NCBI GenBank assembly: GCA_014860005.1
Contig: JACZKP010000089.1
Location: 9,947 to 73,946 of the forward strand
DNA length: 64,000 bases
Source: Verrucomicrobiota bacterium
Lineage (GTDB): Bacteria > Verrucomicrobiota > Verrucomicrobiae > Limisphaerales > UBA11358
Direction of reading: 5' to 3'
Made by a program: the position numbers and the translations under genes. The notes under the pieces are model-generated. The model saw nothing but the letters and a program-made list of their open reading frames with translations. It did not search any database and was not told the DNA's origin. Positions 1 to 7,771 of the stretch are shown here, piece by piece. Each line of letters begins with the position of its first letter. The first letter of the stretch is position 1.

Positions 1-111
1 GACTCTCAAGAAGGCCCTTCGTAAGAAAAGGACATGGTGAAATCCAACTCCTGACGCGCAAGTGACGGCTCGGCGCAGTATTCCTGGAAACCTAACAACT
101 CACAGCACCCT

Positions 112-1044
112 ATGAAAAACACCAAACAACTTTTCGCGACTCTCATCCTCACGTTTGGCGTCTTGTTTCACGTCCACGCCCAAAGCTGGCTCACCAACGG
201 TCTCGTTGCCTATTACCCGTTCAACGGAAATCCGAATGATGAGAGCGGCAACGGACACCACGGTACGAATCTCGGTGATGTGGTGCTGGTGACGCTTACC
301 AATGGAGTGGACGGGACGCCAAACTCCGCCTACCTGTTCGCCGGGGTGGTTCCTCCAAACCAAATTGTAGGGACCGGAGTTAACCTCGCGAATTCATCGC
401 TTAGCGTCTCTCTTTGGTTCAAAAGAGGGTACCCCGAGGACACAAACCACGATGCGTGGATAATGTCATTGGGTTCTGTCGGCCAAGCGGGGAAAACCCT
501 TAATATCTGCGTCGAGTACGGTGCCCCTTCCCGTCCCGCATTGCGTTTCTCATTTTTCTATGACGACTTTGACATCACCTCACCCAGAGTTGGACTAGGC
601 AAATGGTCACACATTGTCTGCACTTTTGACAATTCCACCCGTGAACGCCGCATCTACGTGGATGGCAGCCTCATTGCGACCAACATTGCGGCCTACGGAT
701 TTTCAGGTGACGGCAACTTCCATCTTCACGGTGGGGGAAACAGCACCAGACCAGCATTGCTTGACCAAGTGCGTTTTTACAACCGCGTGTTGTCCTCGAA
801 TGAAGTCGCCACGTTGCGTGTGCTAGAGTCCGGTCCACACGTGGACTTGATCAAGGCGGTCAAACCGGCCCTCAGTGGTCTTTTCCTCGGCACGAATTAC
901 CAGTTGCAGCTTTCCGGTGACTTGTTGACGTGGACAAACCACGGCGCTCCCTTCGCCGCCACCAACATCAGCGTGGTCTATCCCGAATACTTCGACGTGG
1001 ACAACTGGAACAAACTGTTCTTCCGGCTGGAGGTCGCACCATGA
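112..1044 (+). CDS. Secreted LamG-domain protein
   Basis: The product is 310 aa. It starts with a signal peptide (hydrophobic stretch at residues 8-20, likely cleavage after HVHAQ). Residues about 30-240 form a concanavalin A-like LamG fold, with the opening LVAYYPFNGN, a WSHIVCTF strand, an IYVDG turn and a closing LDQVRFYNRVLS strand. The last 70 residues carry a YQLQLSGDLLTWTN segment that I associate with secreted verrucomicrobial proteins. Such proteins are exported and usually bind glycans or act at the surface; the ligand cannot be read from sequence. No PEP-CTERM-like tail is seen, so it is not an obvious substrate of the exosortase at 23 kb. Confidence 0.85.
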   Translation: MKNTKQLFATLILTFGVLFHVHAQSWLTNGLVAYYPFNGNPNDESGNGHHGTNLGDVVLVTLTNGVDGTPNSAYLFAGVVPPNQIVGTGVNLANSSLSVSLWFKRGYPEDTNHDAWIMSLGSVGQAGKTLNICVEYGAPSRPALRFSFFYDDFDITSPRVGLGKWSHIVCTFDNSTRERRIYVDGSLIATNIAAYGFSGDGNFHLHGGGNSTRPALLDQVRFYNRVLSSNEVATLRVLESGPHVDLIKAVKPALSGLFLGTNYQLQLSGDLLTWTNHGAPFAATNISVVYPEYFDVDNWNKLFFRLEVAP

Positions 1045-1077
1045 CCGAAAGGTTTTTCGCTCGTTAAGGCATCGTCA

Positions 1078-1497
1078 GTGAGCCCGGAACTTTATACGTT
1101 AATGGGTGTCGCTCTCGGAGGCGCAATCTCTTGGTACGTAAGTCGTGATCAAGCCGTGCGCGCTACGCGACTGGCCCAAATTGCAACGGCACGAAGCGAA
1201 CTCGCGAAAGATGTCGCCCAGTTTTGCGCTCTTTGTACGGAGATTGAGAATCACCTTCGGTGCCTTCATTCGGAACCCCCAGTAGTGGACCCTCTTATCG
1301 ATTCTGCTCGGCAATTGAAATTCCTTTGCCAGATCAATCTGCGTGCGATTGCCGCGGACACAAAGAAGATCGAGCATCTGCTTGACCACGCATTTGAGGT
1401 GGCTCAGGCCCCAAGCGCCCCTGCTGCTGAAACGAAGCTTGCGTGCGAAACATGCGAGGATTTGATCAGCCGCATTGCGGCTTTGGCCGCACCTTGA
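1078..1497 (+). CDS. Small membrane-anchored hypothetical protein
   Basis: A 139-aa protein with a GTG start; an in-frame ATG at 1102 is an alternative. One N-terminal membrane helix (LMGVALGGAISWYVS) is followed by a soluble, mostly helical region with several cysteines (CALC, CETCED). It lies 33 bp after the LamG gene on the same strand, so the two may be co-transcribed. I do not recognise a family. The composition looks coding, but the function is unknown. Confidence 0.5.
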   Translation: MSPELYTLMGVALGGAISWYVSRDQAVRATRLAQIATARSELAKDVAQFCALCTEIENHLRCLHSEPPVVDPLIDSARQLKFLCQINLRAIAADTKKIEHLLDHAFEVAQAPSAPAAETKLACETCEDLISRIAALAAP

Positions 1498-1732
1498 GCC
1501 AATTCGCCCCTAAAAGTCGGTGCTTTTCTGTTGAAGTTGAGCGGAGACACAAAGCATCCCTCCAGTGTTTTCTGCCTTGGAACGCGTCCCTACCACTGCT
1601 GGCCCGCATCTTGGCGTCTTGGCGGCTTTGCGTGAAAAATCAGCACGCTGTTTCCCAGCGCCCTCCTTCATCTGATTTCGGCAGGACCAGCCTGATTCCA
1701 GCGCGCCGAGTCAGGTTTCAGTGAGACCGATT

Positions 1733-1808
1733 GGTAGGGCGCGTCACTCCGTGCGCGCCGTCTTTGGTCTGCGGACGCCAGGCGCGCAGCGGACTGACGC
1801 GCCCTGCC
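1733..1808. repeat. Palindromic repeat family A (copy 1)
   Basis: An imperfect inverted repeat. The left arm starts GGTAGGGCGCGTCACTCCG and the right arm ends GGACTGACGCGCCCTGCC, around a loop of about 20 nt. A second copy lies at 37013-37085. The two arms differ from each other in the same way in both copies (CACTCC in one, CAGTCC in the other), which marks a defined family and not a chance palindrome. Confidence 0.75.
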
Positions 1809-1864
1809 TTTTCCCAGCGCTGGCGGCGCGACATCTTTGTAGAACGGCCGCCCACAAAACTCCC

Positions 1865-1912
1865 AAGCTCCGTAGGAGTCACATCGGGAACATGCCGCTC
1901 CTGACGGAGCTT
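1865..1912. repeat. Short hairpin repeat (CTCCGTAGGAG type)
   Basis: The arms AAGCTCCGTAGGAG and CTCCTGACGGAGCTT flank an 19-nt loop containing ACATCGGGAACATG. It lies among other repeats and has no T-run, so it is not a normal rho-independent terminator. Confidence 0.6.
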
Positions 1913-2050
1913 TGAATCAAATGGGCTGCGTGAGCTACAAAGATTCCGCGCCTACGGCGCTGAGACGTTCATCGGCTTTCCTGCGCCTTGGCGGCTCTGC
2001 GGCTTTGCAATCGTTGGCCGCAACGGGAGAAATGAGTTTGCCAAACGTTC

Positions 2051-2201
2051 CCCCTCATCCCGGCCTTCTCCCCAAGGAGAAGGAGAATCGTACTCAGTCT
2101 TTATGAGATGTCGTGCGCCTGGATTGGCCGAACGCTTAGTCGCAAAACCGGAGCCGGACCAACGCTGTTCCTTCTCCCCGGGGGAGAAGGTCAGGATGAG
2201 G
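2051..2201. repeat. Palindromic repeat family C (copy 1)
   Basis: A long inverted element. One end reads CCCTCATCCCGGCCTTCTCC and the other GAGAAGGTCAGGATGAGG, each with an inner hairpin (CTTCTCC..GGAGAAG). Related elements lie at 3952-4157, 40281-40438 and 40973-41034. Confidence 0.75.
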
Positions 2202-2271
2202 CGAGCGTTCCACCATTCTCCCGCAGAGACGCCAAGCGAGTCACACCCGATTGCAAGCGGCCAGTAGGTGA

Positions 2272-2593
2272 TCATCTTAGTTTCTCTTTCAGCAACCGAT
2301 ACGCTCGCACGCTACGCCTTCGGAAAATCATGTCCACAGCCGGTCCTGCTGCGTGATTTGCGTCCGTCCGGAGCTCGGCCAGGAAGGAGAAAGGTTTGAT
2401 GAATTCGCCTTCGCCGCACACGGTAAAGCCGGGAAATTTCTTGAACCATTTGCCTTCGGGCACCTCAGGCTCGGTGTCCAGCCAGCGCGCCAGGAGAATG
2501 ATCTGCTCGGACGAGAGGTTGCGTTGACGCATTCGCGTCAGAAGATGAACGAGCAGGGGTTGGCAGCAGTTTGAAGCGACGGATTTTAGGCAT
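2272..2593 (-). pseudogene. Decayed second gene of a two-gene module
   Basis: The reading frame starts MPKIRRFK at 2593, then shifts. The remaining frame reads LLVHLLTRMRQRNLSSEQ, then a WLDTEPEVPEGKWFKKFPGF block and a CGEGEFIKPF block. From memory this Trp/Gly pattern belongs to small (about 90 aa) proteins paired with an antitoxin-like partner, but I cannot name a Pfam family. At least one frameshift near 2560 breaks it. Its start overlaps the end of the upstream partner (2586-2808), as in TA pairs. Function is unknown and probably lost. Confidence 0.45.
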
Positions 2594-2808
2594 GAGGTTG
2601 GCCACCGTAGAATCCACGCACGATTTTCCTCTTGCAGGCGATCGGCCTCCGCCGGGTCTTCGGCTTCGACCATTTGTTTGGCGAGCCGGCCCAGTTCCTC
2701 CGGGCTGAGTTGGCGGTGTTCCCGACAAGACGGACAAACTCAACGACCCCGGGTCTGTTCATCCGGCGGCAGTCGCTTTATTTCCTCAATAATTTCAACC
2801 GCTGTCAT
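2586..2808 (-). pseudogene. Frameshifted antitoxin-like gene
   Basis: ATG at 2808 starts MTAVEIIEEIKRLPPDEQTR. One extra G near 2750 then shifts the frame to VVEFVRL. A second shift gives REHRQLSPEELGRLAKQM and AEADRLQEE, and a third gives IVRGFYGGQPHA before TAA at 2588-2586. The joined sequence resembles short antitoxins with an N-terminal I-x-x-L-P-x-x-E motif. Three frameshifts make it a clear pseudogene. The overlap with the 2272-2593 fragment supports a former two-gene operon. Confidence 0.5.
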
Positions 2809-2937
2809 GCCAACAGATTACTCGTGCGCGCATCATGGCACAACCGGGCGGGGAGGCGGCGGCCCACTCCTTCGTGGCCAACGCTTGATGTTCGAGTGGC
2901 GCTCCCGGTCTGACGGCGATTATTCACGCGTCACGAA

Positions 2938-3915
2938 TCACGAATCACTTTTTGCCAGGTGACACGCCGCCCAATGACTTGCGCCGGTCTCGCGCCACTC
3001 CGGCGATTTCGTGGCGCACAACGGTTGCTCCGCAATCGGACAGCGCGGATGAAACCGGCAGCCCGGCGGCGGATGAATGGGCGACGGCACATCACCGGGC
3101 AGAACGATTCTTTGCCGCTTGGTTTCCGGATCAACTTCCGGCACGGCGGAAATCAGCGCCTGTGTGTAAGGATGTTTCGGCGAGCGGATGAGTGCCTTCG
3201 CCTCGGCCAGTTCCACGATCTTGCCCAGATACATCACCATCACGCGGCGGCTGATGTGTTCCACCACAGCAAGATCGTGCGCGATGAACAGGTAGGCGAT
3301 GCCATGCTGCTGCTGCAAATCCTGGAGCAGATTGATGATCTGTGCTTGAACGGATACATCCAGTGCGCTCACCGGCTCATCGCAAACGATGAGCTTCGGC
3401 TCCACCGCCAGCGCGCGCGCAATGCCGATGCGCTGCCGTTGCCCGCCGCTGAATTCGTGTGGATACCGTTGCGCATAAGCCGCGTCCAAACCCACCGCCG
3501 CCAGCAACTCCGCCACGCGTTTGGCCCGCGCGGATTTGCTCTCCGCCAGTCCGTGAATGTCCAGCGCCTCACCGATGATGTCCTCCAGAGTCATTCGCGG
3601 GTTGAGCGAGCTGTACGGATCTTGAAAGATCATCTGAAACTTCCGCCGTCGCGCACGCAATTCGCCTGCGCTCATCGTCGCGATATCCTCGCCCTCGAAC
3701 AAAACGCGTCCTGCCGTCGGCTCGACCAGCCGGACAATGGCGCGGCCCAGCGTCGTCTTGCCGCAACCGCTCTCGCCCACCAGCCCGAGCGTTTCGCCGG
3801 GCGCAATGCTGAAGCTCACATCGTCCACGGCTTTCACAAACTCCCGCGTGCGGCTGAATACGCCGTGCTTTACGGGGAAATGGACTTTCAGGTTTTGGAC
3901 TTCGAGGAGACTCAT
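2938..3915 (-). CDS. oppF: Oligopeptide ABC transporter ATP-binding protein (OppF/DppF type)
   Basis: The 325-aa protein starting [13 protein letters not shown] (an ATG at 3936 is an alternative) is an ATPase subunit that powers peptide import. Visible motifs: Walker [10 protein letters not shown], signature FSGGQRQR, Walker B LIVCDEP with SALD, switch His in IAHDLAVV, and a C-terminal oligopeptide extension with CRFHPRCPI. Its usual partner oppD lies upstream on the same strand, but a HEAT-like gene and a TA pair separate them. No permease or binding-protein gene is in the window. Two extra copies of its first codons lie at 4211-4274 and 4866-4902. Confidence 0.9.
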   Translation of the reverse strand: MSLLEVQNLKVHFPVKHGVFSRTREFVKAVDDVSFSIAPGETLGLVGESGCGKTTLGRAIVRLVEPTAGRVLFEGEDIATMSAGELRARRRKFQMIFQDPYSSLNPRMTLEDIIGEALDIHGLAESKSARAKRVAELLAAVGLDAAYAQRYPHEFSGGQRQRIGIARALAVEPKLIVCDEPVSALDVSVQAQIINLLQDLQQQHGIAYLFIAHDLAVVEHISRRVMVMYLGKIVELAEAKALIRSPKHPYTQALISAVPEVDPETKRQRIVLPGDVPSPIHPPPGCRFHPRCPIAEQPLCATKSPEWRETGASHWAACHLAKSDS

Positions 3916-3951
3916 GAAGGGAAATCCGAAAACCAAGAAGAAGTTTGTTTG

Positions 3952-4157
3952 ACGCTCGCCCTCACCCTGACCCTCTGCCCCGGGGAGAGGGAACAGCCAT
4001 AAGACGCTTTTGAATTCTCGGCAGTCAAATTGTGTGTCGCCGCTTTCTGGTATTTCGGAGCGGAGAACGAACGAAGTAAATGACGCTTTCGTAACGCGCG
4101 AGCACGGCGAAAGATTCTCCCTCTCCTGGGGGAGAGGGCCGGGGTGAGGGCGAGCGT
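3952..4157. repeat. Palindromic repeat family C (copy 2) upstream of oppF
   Basis: A large inverted repeat. The outer arms ACGCTCGCCCTCACCCTG and CCGGGGTGAGGGCGAGCGT each carry an inner hairpin around CCCCGGGGAGAGGG or CTCCTGGGGGAGAGG. It fills most of the gap between oppF and the extra oppF 5' fragment. Without it, the fragment and the gene would be nearly adjacent. Confidence 0.75.
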
Positions 4158-4210
4158 GACAACAAACTCACAACTCCCGCCCGCGTGGGGTCGGAAAAAG
4201 CTCTGCGCAT

Positions 4211-4274
4211 GGCCGAACACGCCGTGCTTAACCGGGAAATGGACTTTCAGGTTTTGGATTTCGAGGAGGTTCAC
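4211..4274 (-). pseudogene. oppF 5'-end fragment (copy 2)
   Basis: On the minus strand a GTG at 4274 begins [19 protein letters not shown], matching the first 20 or so residues of oppF ([12 protein letters not shown]..). By eye about 56 of 64 bases match oppF 3852-3915. Several differences are conservative or synonymous (V/I, S/N), so this was probably once a working gene start, not a fresh duplication. The reading frame leaves oppF homology after about 21 codons. Its GTG overlaps the TGA of the upstream toxin gene (GTGA). Confidence 0.7.
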
Positions 4275-4585
4275 GCTTCAGCAGACAATTCGCGGAGAAG
4301 ATCGCGTGCGCCGTGCAACACGCGCCAGATCTGAACACGATCCGGTAATTCGCGATAGAAAATCAGATAACGTCTGAAACCGCTGATGCGCCAGGAGCGA
4401 TCCTCGGGAAATCCCAGATCGGTGCGGCTGCGTCCGAAACCGGGATTGCAGGCAAGGAATTCAAAACTGTCATAAACAGCTTCAAGAAACGCGCGTGCGG
4501 CTTGAGGATTGCCGCGGCGAATGTGTCGGGCAGCCGTTTGTAAATCGCAGAAGACAAATTCGCTCTCGTCCCAGCGCGGATTCAT
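4271..4585 (-). CDS. RelE/ParE-family toxin
   Basis: The 104-aa protein has the small RelE/ParE layout: helical N-terminal half (AARAFLEAVYDSFEFLACNPGFG), then the strands RSWRISGFRRYLIFYREL and VQIWRVLHGARDL. Toxins of this superfamily act on ribosome-bound mRNA (RelE) or gyrase (ParE); which applies here is unknown. It overlaps the upstream antitoxin gene by 4 bp (ATGA). Its own stop overlaps the GTG of the oppF 5' fragment, so the pair sits exactly at an oppF start. The pair probably autoregulates from a promoter upstream of 4791. Confidence 0.75.
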   Translation of the reverse strand: MNPRWDESEFVFCDLQTAARHIRRGNPQAARAFLEAVYDSFEFLACNPGFGRSRTDLGFPEDRSWRISGFRRYLIFYRELPDRVQIWRVLHGARDLLRELSAEA

Positions 4586-4791
4586 TCCAAGCTGGAGAGG
4601 ATCTTCTTGAGGTTGGAACGGTCACCCGGCAGGAATCGGCCTCTTGCGGCTTCGGCCAGTTTCTCGCGAACACCCGGCGGATGATCGCCGTCGGCCCGAT
4701 TCCAATCCGGCCAGATGGAAGTTTCCAATTCCTCGCGCTCACGCGGAGAAAGTTTCTGAATCGCATCTCTGATTTCAGCGACCGTGCTCAT
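4582..4791 (-). CDS. Antitoxin partner of the RelE/ParE-like toxin
   Basis: A 69-aa protein beginning MSTVAEIRDAIQKLSPREREEL. This AEIRDAIxxLSPxERxxL start is typical of short antitoxins encoded just before ParE/RelE toxins. The acidic, charged C-terminus (RSNLKKILSSLE) would wrap the toxin. It overlaps the toxin gene by 4 bp. The assignment rests on pattern and gene pairing; no classical DNA-binding fold is obvious. Confidence 0.7.
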   Translation of the reverse strand: MSTVAEIRDAIQKLSPREREELETSIWPDWNRADGDHPPGVREKLAEAARGRFLPGDRSNLKKILSSLE

Positions 4792-4865
4792 GGCCTGAAG
4801 TTAAACCAAGGTCGCGTGGAACGTCAACTTGTGGCTGAAACGCGAGGCTGTTCTGACCAAGGAAC

Positions 4866-4902
4866 GGACTTTCAGGTTTTGGACTTCGAGGAGCGGACTC
4901 AT
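4866..4902 (-). pseudogene. oppF 5'-end fragment (copy 3)
   Basis: An ATG at 4902 begins [12 protein letters not shown], identical to the oppF start apart from one extra codon (Pro). A run of 28 bases is identical to the true oppF start, and homology ends abruptly after about 12 codons. The ATG overlaps the TGA of the HEAT-like gene upstream. This may be the ancestral position of the oppF start, with the TA pair and a second oppF start arriving later. Confidence 0.7.
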
Positions 4903-6275
4903 GAAGACAAGCTTTGTGTCGCCGCGTTTCGGACTGATTTATCCTCCCAGACATCCGTGGACAATTGTTTGATTCTCTCGTTTGTAGTTTTGTCGGCCAA
5001 ATCAACTGCCTCACATCCCAAAGCACGGGTTCTGTCTTCACAATCCCACAGACATTCTTGTGCGTGAGTGCGGACAAAATATTCTTTATCAACGGCAAGC
5101 AGTGCTTCCGCAGCGCGGCTGCGTCCATACGAATAGCGAAATTCAACAAACACGGATTCCAATTCTGGTAGACGCCCAAGGCCGGGCAAGCGTTTGAAAG
5201 CTTCAATCAAATCACAAAGCCGATAAATTTGATTGTCAGCATCTACGAGTGCCGCAGCCATTTCCTTGCGCAAAAGCGGAACGTCATGAGGTGTGGCGTG
5301 GCTCTTCATCAAATCTTCTGCAAGACTGCGGAAATGCCCAGCGTCGTGATTCAACCAGCTACGAGCAAGAGGAAGGGTTCGTGCAGGAGGCAATGATAGG
5401 ATGGCTTCTTCCGCACGAACGCGAAGCGCAACAGGCATCTCCGGATTCTTGGCCCAAAAGTCTATCAGCCAATCGAACATTGCAGGATTGGCAAGTTTTG
5501 CTAGACCCGCCAGCGCAACTCCAGAACGATTTGGTTCTGCAATGGAAACTTGAGAAAGCAGAAAATCAAAGTCGGCGGGCTTGACCAAGTGAGTGATGAT
5601 TTTTCGGAGCTTGGCGTATACTCGCGCATCTTTTCCTGCTAATTGAAGCACATCGGCTACAGATAGATTCTTGAAGTCATGCTCTTCAAATTGATTGGCA
5701 GGTTGACGCAAAGAGCCGATGAACTGGTTGAGGCGGGTATTTTGCTTGCACCAGGTTTTCCACGGATCTTCGGCTACACTGAACCATCCCAGTTCTTCAT
5801 TAAGAGCCTCGTCGTCGCTAAATCTTTTGCAAAACACTTCATCAAGGTTTGCCCACGCCAGAGGATTCTGCGTCGCAACCAATTCATCAATTGCCCAGTT
5901 CCACCAGTTTCCCCATGCAACATAATCGCGGAGAATGTCAACGGCGTTTTGATAATTTCGCTTTGCAAGTGAACCAAGCGTGGTGACCGTCAGCGTCGTG
6001 TTCCACCCGGATTGATCTGTGTCATCATGCTCACGCAAGTGGGTTGCGAGCGGTTTCAGTTCCATGCCGGTTTCAATAACGAGCGCAGCGTAAAAATCAT
6101 CCCGGCTTTCAACCTGCCTGTCCAAGCGCGGGTCTCGTGTGATGCATTCGACTAGCAAAGGCCAAATTGTTGAAGGCGTTTGCCGCCGAGTTCCAAGAAA
6201 TCCAGCCCCGCGCCCGCGTTGAAGTTTTCCCAGCAACGAATCTGCTGCTGCAATGTTAATTTCTTCGCTCATCAT
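4899..6275 (-). CDS. HEAT-like helical-repeat hypothetical protein
   Basis: A 458-aa protein without signal peptide. It appears all-helical, with repeated A-L-xx-L patterns in the C-terminal half (VALAGLAKLANPAMFDWL, SRAAEALLAVDKEYF, RTRALGCEAVDLA), suggesting HEAT or similar solenoid repeats used for protein binding. The N-terminal half has many Trp residues (GNWWNWAIDE, EDPWKTWC). It sits between oppD (3 bp upstream) and the oppF fragments, where transporter operons normally have no such gene. The DNA looks more AT-rich than its neighbours, which hints at acquisition. Function is unknown. Confidence 0.65.
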   Translation of the reverse strand: MMSEEINIAAADSLLGKLQRGRGAGFLGTRRQTPSTIWPLLVECITRDPRLDRQVESRDDFYAALVIETGMELKPLATHLREHDDTDQSGWNTTLTVTTLGSLAKRNYQNAVDILRDYVAWGNWWNWAIDELVATQNPLAWANLDEVFCKRFSDDEALNEELGWFSVAEDPWKTWCKQNTRLNQFIGSLRQPANQFEEHDFKNLSVADVLQLAGKDARVYAKLRKIITHLVKPADFDFLLSQVSIAEPNRSGVALAGLAKLANPAMFDWLIDFWAKNPEMPVALRVRAEEAILSLPPARTLPLARSWLNHDAGHFRSLAEDLMKSHATPHDVPLLRKEMAAALVDADNQIYRLCDLIEAFKRLPGLGRLPELESVFVEFRYSYGRSRAAEALLAVDKEYFVRTHAQECLWDCEDRTRALGCEAVDLADKTTNERIKQLSTDVWEDKSVRNAATQSLSS

Positions 6276-6278
6276 TTT

Positions 6279-7316
6279 TTATTTCCAAAACGGACAACGC
6301 ACCCAGCGCTGCGGCTCGACTTCGGCCAGTTCGGGAATTGCGTTGGAACATTTCGGTTTCGCAATCGGACACCGCGGCGCGAAGCGGCAGCCGGGCGGGA
6401 AATCGCCGATGCGCGGAACGTTGCCGGGAATCGCTATCAATCGTTTGGTGGAGCGAGCGTCCTCGCGAGCCGTCGCCGCTGCGCTTTCATTTGCCACGGC
6501 CGGCTCGTCAGTAGCCTCGCCCCACCGGCTGGCGTCACTCAGTTTCGGCACGCTGGCCATCAGCGCGCGCGTGTAGGGATGCAGCGGACGGCGCAGCAAT
6601 TCGCGCGCGGGTGCGAGTTCGACAATCTGTCCGGCATACATCACCGCCACGCGATCGGCCATGTCGCCCACAATGCCGAGGTTGTGCGTGATGAGCAGGA
6701 TCGCCATGCCGAGGCGTTGCTTGAGGTCGCGCAGCAAATCGAGAATTTGCGCCTGGATGGTCACGTCGAGTGCCGTGGTGGGTTCATCAGCCACGAGCAA
6801 TTTCGGTTCGCTGGCCAGCGCCATGGCAATCATCACGCGCTGTTGCATCCCGCCGGACATTTCGAACGGATAGTTTCTCATCCGCGATTCCGGGGCCGGA
6901 ATGCCCACGAGTTTCAGCAGGCGAATGACTTCGGCATCCGTCGCCTTGGCCGGCTGGTGCAGCTTGAGCGATTCCTTGATTTGCGCGCCGACGCGAAACA
7001 CCGGATTCAACGACGCGCCGGGCTCTTGAAACACGTAGCTCACAACCCCGCCGCGAATGTTGCACAGTTCCGCCGGCGACATGTTCAACACATCGCGACC
7101 ATTCAGCAGAATCTCGCCCCCGACGTAGCGCGCCGGTGGTGTGGGCACGAGCCGCGCAATGGACTGCGCTGTGACGCTTTTGCCGCAACCGCTTTCGCCA
7201 ACGAGACAGACCGTTTCACCCGACTCGATGCTCAACGAAACACCGTCCACCGCCCGAAGACTTTCATCGCCCGCGAGAAAATCGAGTTGGAGATTTTTGA
7301 TTTCGAGCAGCGACAT
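6279..7316 (-). CDS. oppD: Oligopeptide ABC transporter ATP-binding protein (OppD/DppD type)
   Basis: A 345-aa ATPase starting [13 protein letters not shown]. Motifs: Walker [12 protein letters not shown]-loop [11 protein letters not shown], signature MSGGMQQR, Walker [13 protein letters not shown], His switch ITHNL, and a C-terminal oligopeptide domain with [12 protein letters not shown]. OppD and OppF form the ATPase pair of peptide importers. The stretch between [11 protein letters not shown] and IAIPGNVP has a low-complexity insert ([15 protein letters not shown]). It is the first gene of an operon running toward oppF. Confidence 0.9.
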   Translation of the reverse strand: MSLLEIKNLQLDFLAGDESLRAVDGVSLSIESGETVCLVGESGCGKSVTAQSIARLVPTPPARYVGGEILLNGRDVLNMSPAELCNIRGGVVSYVFQEPGASLNPVFRVGAQIKESLKLHQPAKATDAEVIRLLKLVGIPAPESRMRNYPFEMSGGMQQRVMIAMALASEPKLLVADEPTTALDVTIQAQILDLLRDLKQRLGMAILLITHNLGIVGDMADRVAVMYAGQIVELAPARELLRRPLHPYTRALMASVPKLSDASRWGEATDEPAVANESAAATAREDARSTKRLIAIPGNVPRIGDFPPGCRFAPRCPIAKPKCSNAIPELAEVEPQRWVRCPFWK

Positions 7317-7343
7317 GGCCTCGGCGCGCTATCTGTCCGCGTG

Positions 7344-7637
7344 CTATTCAACCCGTTCCCAAAGCGAAATCTCGGGCGCCGCGACACAGAGTTCGCCCAA
7401 TCGAGCGAGGACCACTTGCACGTGGGCACTTTGCAGGTGCGCATCCAGATGCGCCTTGCTCGTCCAGTTTTCGTGGAACAGAAACTTCGCCGGATGCTCG
7501 GTAGCCTGATGCAGATCGTAGTTCAAACAGCCGGCTTCCTGACGGGTAGGCGCGAGCAGGCCGGTCAATGCGGCACGCAGTTCGGCTTCCTTGCCGGGCT
7601 TGGCTTCAAATGTGGCAACAACAGTCAGTGTTTTCAT
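7344..7637 (-). CDS. Antibiotic biosynthesis monooxygenase (ABM) domain protein
   Basis: A 97-aa protein, MKTLTVVATFEAKPGKEAEL, with the single dimeric alpha/beta barrel of the ABM family. The usual signatures are present: PGKEAEL, the TRQEAGCLNYDLHQ block, a FLFHENW strand and a HLQSAHVQ helix. Family members include quinol monooxygenases and small oxygenases of unclear substrate. The ATG at 7637 fits the family length; longer open frames upstream run through a palindromic repeat and pyrF. Confidence 0.8.
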   Translation of the reverse strand: MKTLTVVATFEAKPGKEAELRAALTGLLAPTRQEAGCLNYDLHQATEHPAKFLFHENWTSKAHLDAHLQSAHVQVVLARLGELCVAAPEISLWERVE

Positions 7638-7646
7638 AATTGTTTC

Positions 7647-7759
7647 GGAGCGCCGGTCTCCGACCCGGCGCGTTGTTTCCGTTGGATTTCGAGCTTTAGT
7701 TTGTTCCGAGACAAACGAAAGTCTGAACTCCAACGCGCCGGGTCGGAGACCGGCGCTCC
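7647..7759. repeat. Palindromic repeat family B (perfect copy)
   Basis: A perfect 29-bp inverted repeat: left arm 7647-7675 starts GGAGCGCCGGTCTCCGACCC and right arm 7731-7759 is its exact complement. They flank a 55-bp centre. It sits between ABM and pyrF. Other members lie at 41076-41100 (single arm), 52512-52619 (diverged) and 62019-62084. Confidence 0.85.
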
Positions 7760-7771
7760 AATTCCAACGAA

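Larger units (their letters stand above)
1498..2271. other. Repeat-rich intergenic region
   Basis: This 774-bp stretch has no convincing gene. Short open frames on both strands are translations of palindromic repeats. It holds three hairpin elements (1733-1808, 1865-1912, 2051-2201) plus loose copies of CTTGGCGGCTTTGCG-type repeats at about 1611-1632 and 1988-2004. Confidence 0.6.

Noticed and set aside
112..1044. Exosortase sorting tail on the LamG protein
   Set aside because: The C-terminus ends in a beta-rich domain with no hydrophobic helix and basic tail.
1498..2271. Several open frames of 60-107 codons on both strands
   Set aside because: They are translations of palindromic repeats (for example GRARHSVRAV-type peptides) and have no start signals or family marks.
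2959..4002. A 347-codon frame antisense to oppF, and other long antisense frames (6180-7829, 46705-47967, 49529-51115)
   Set aside because: High GC makes long shadow frames; the opposite strand carries full conserved motifs of known families.
7647..7759. Family B palindrome as a terminator
   Set aside because: There is no T-run on either side and copies occur in unrelated settings, so a repeat element is the better description.
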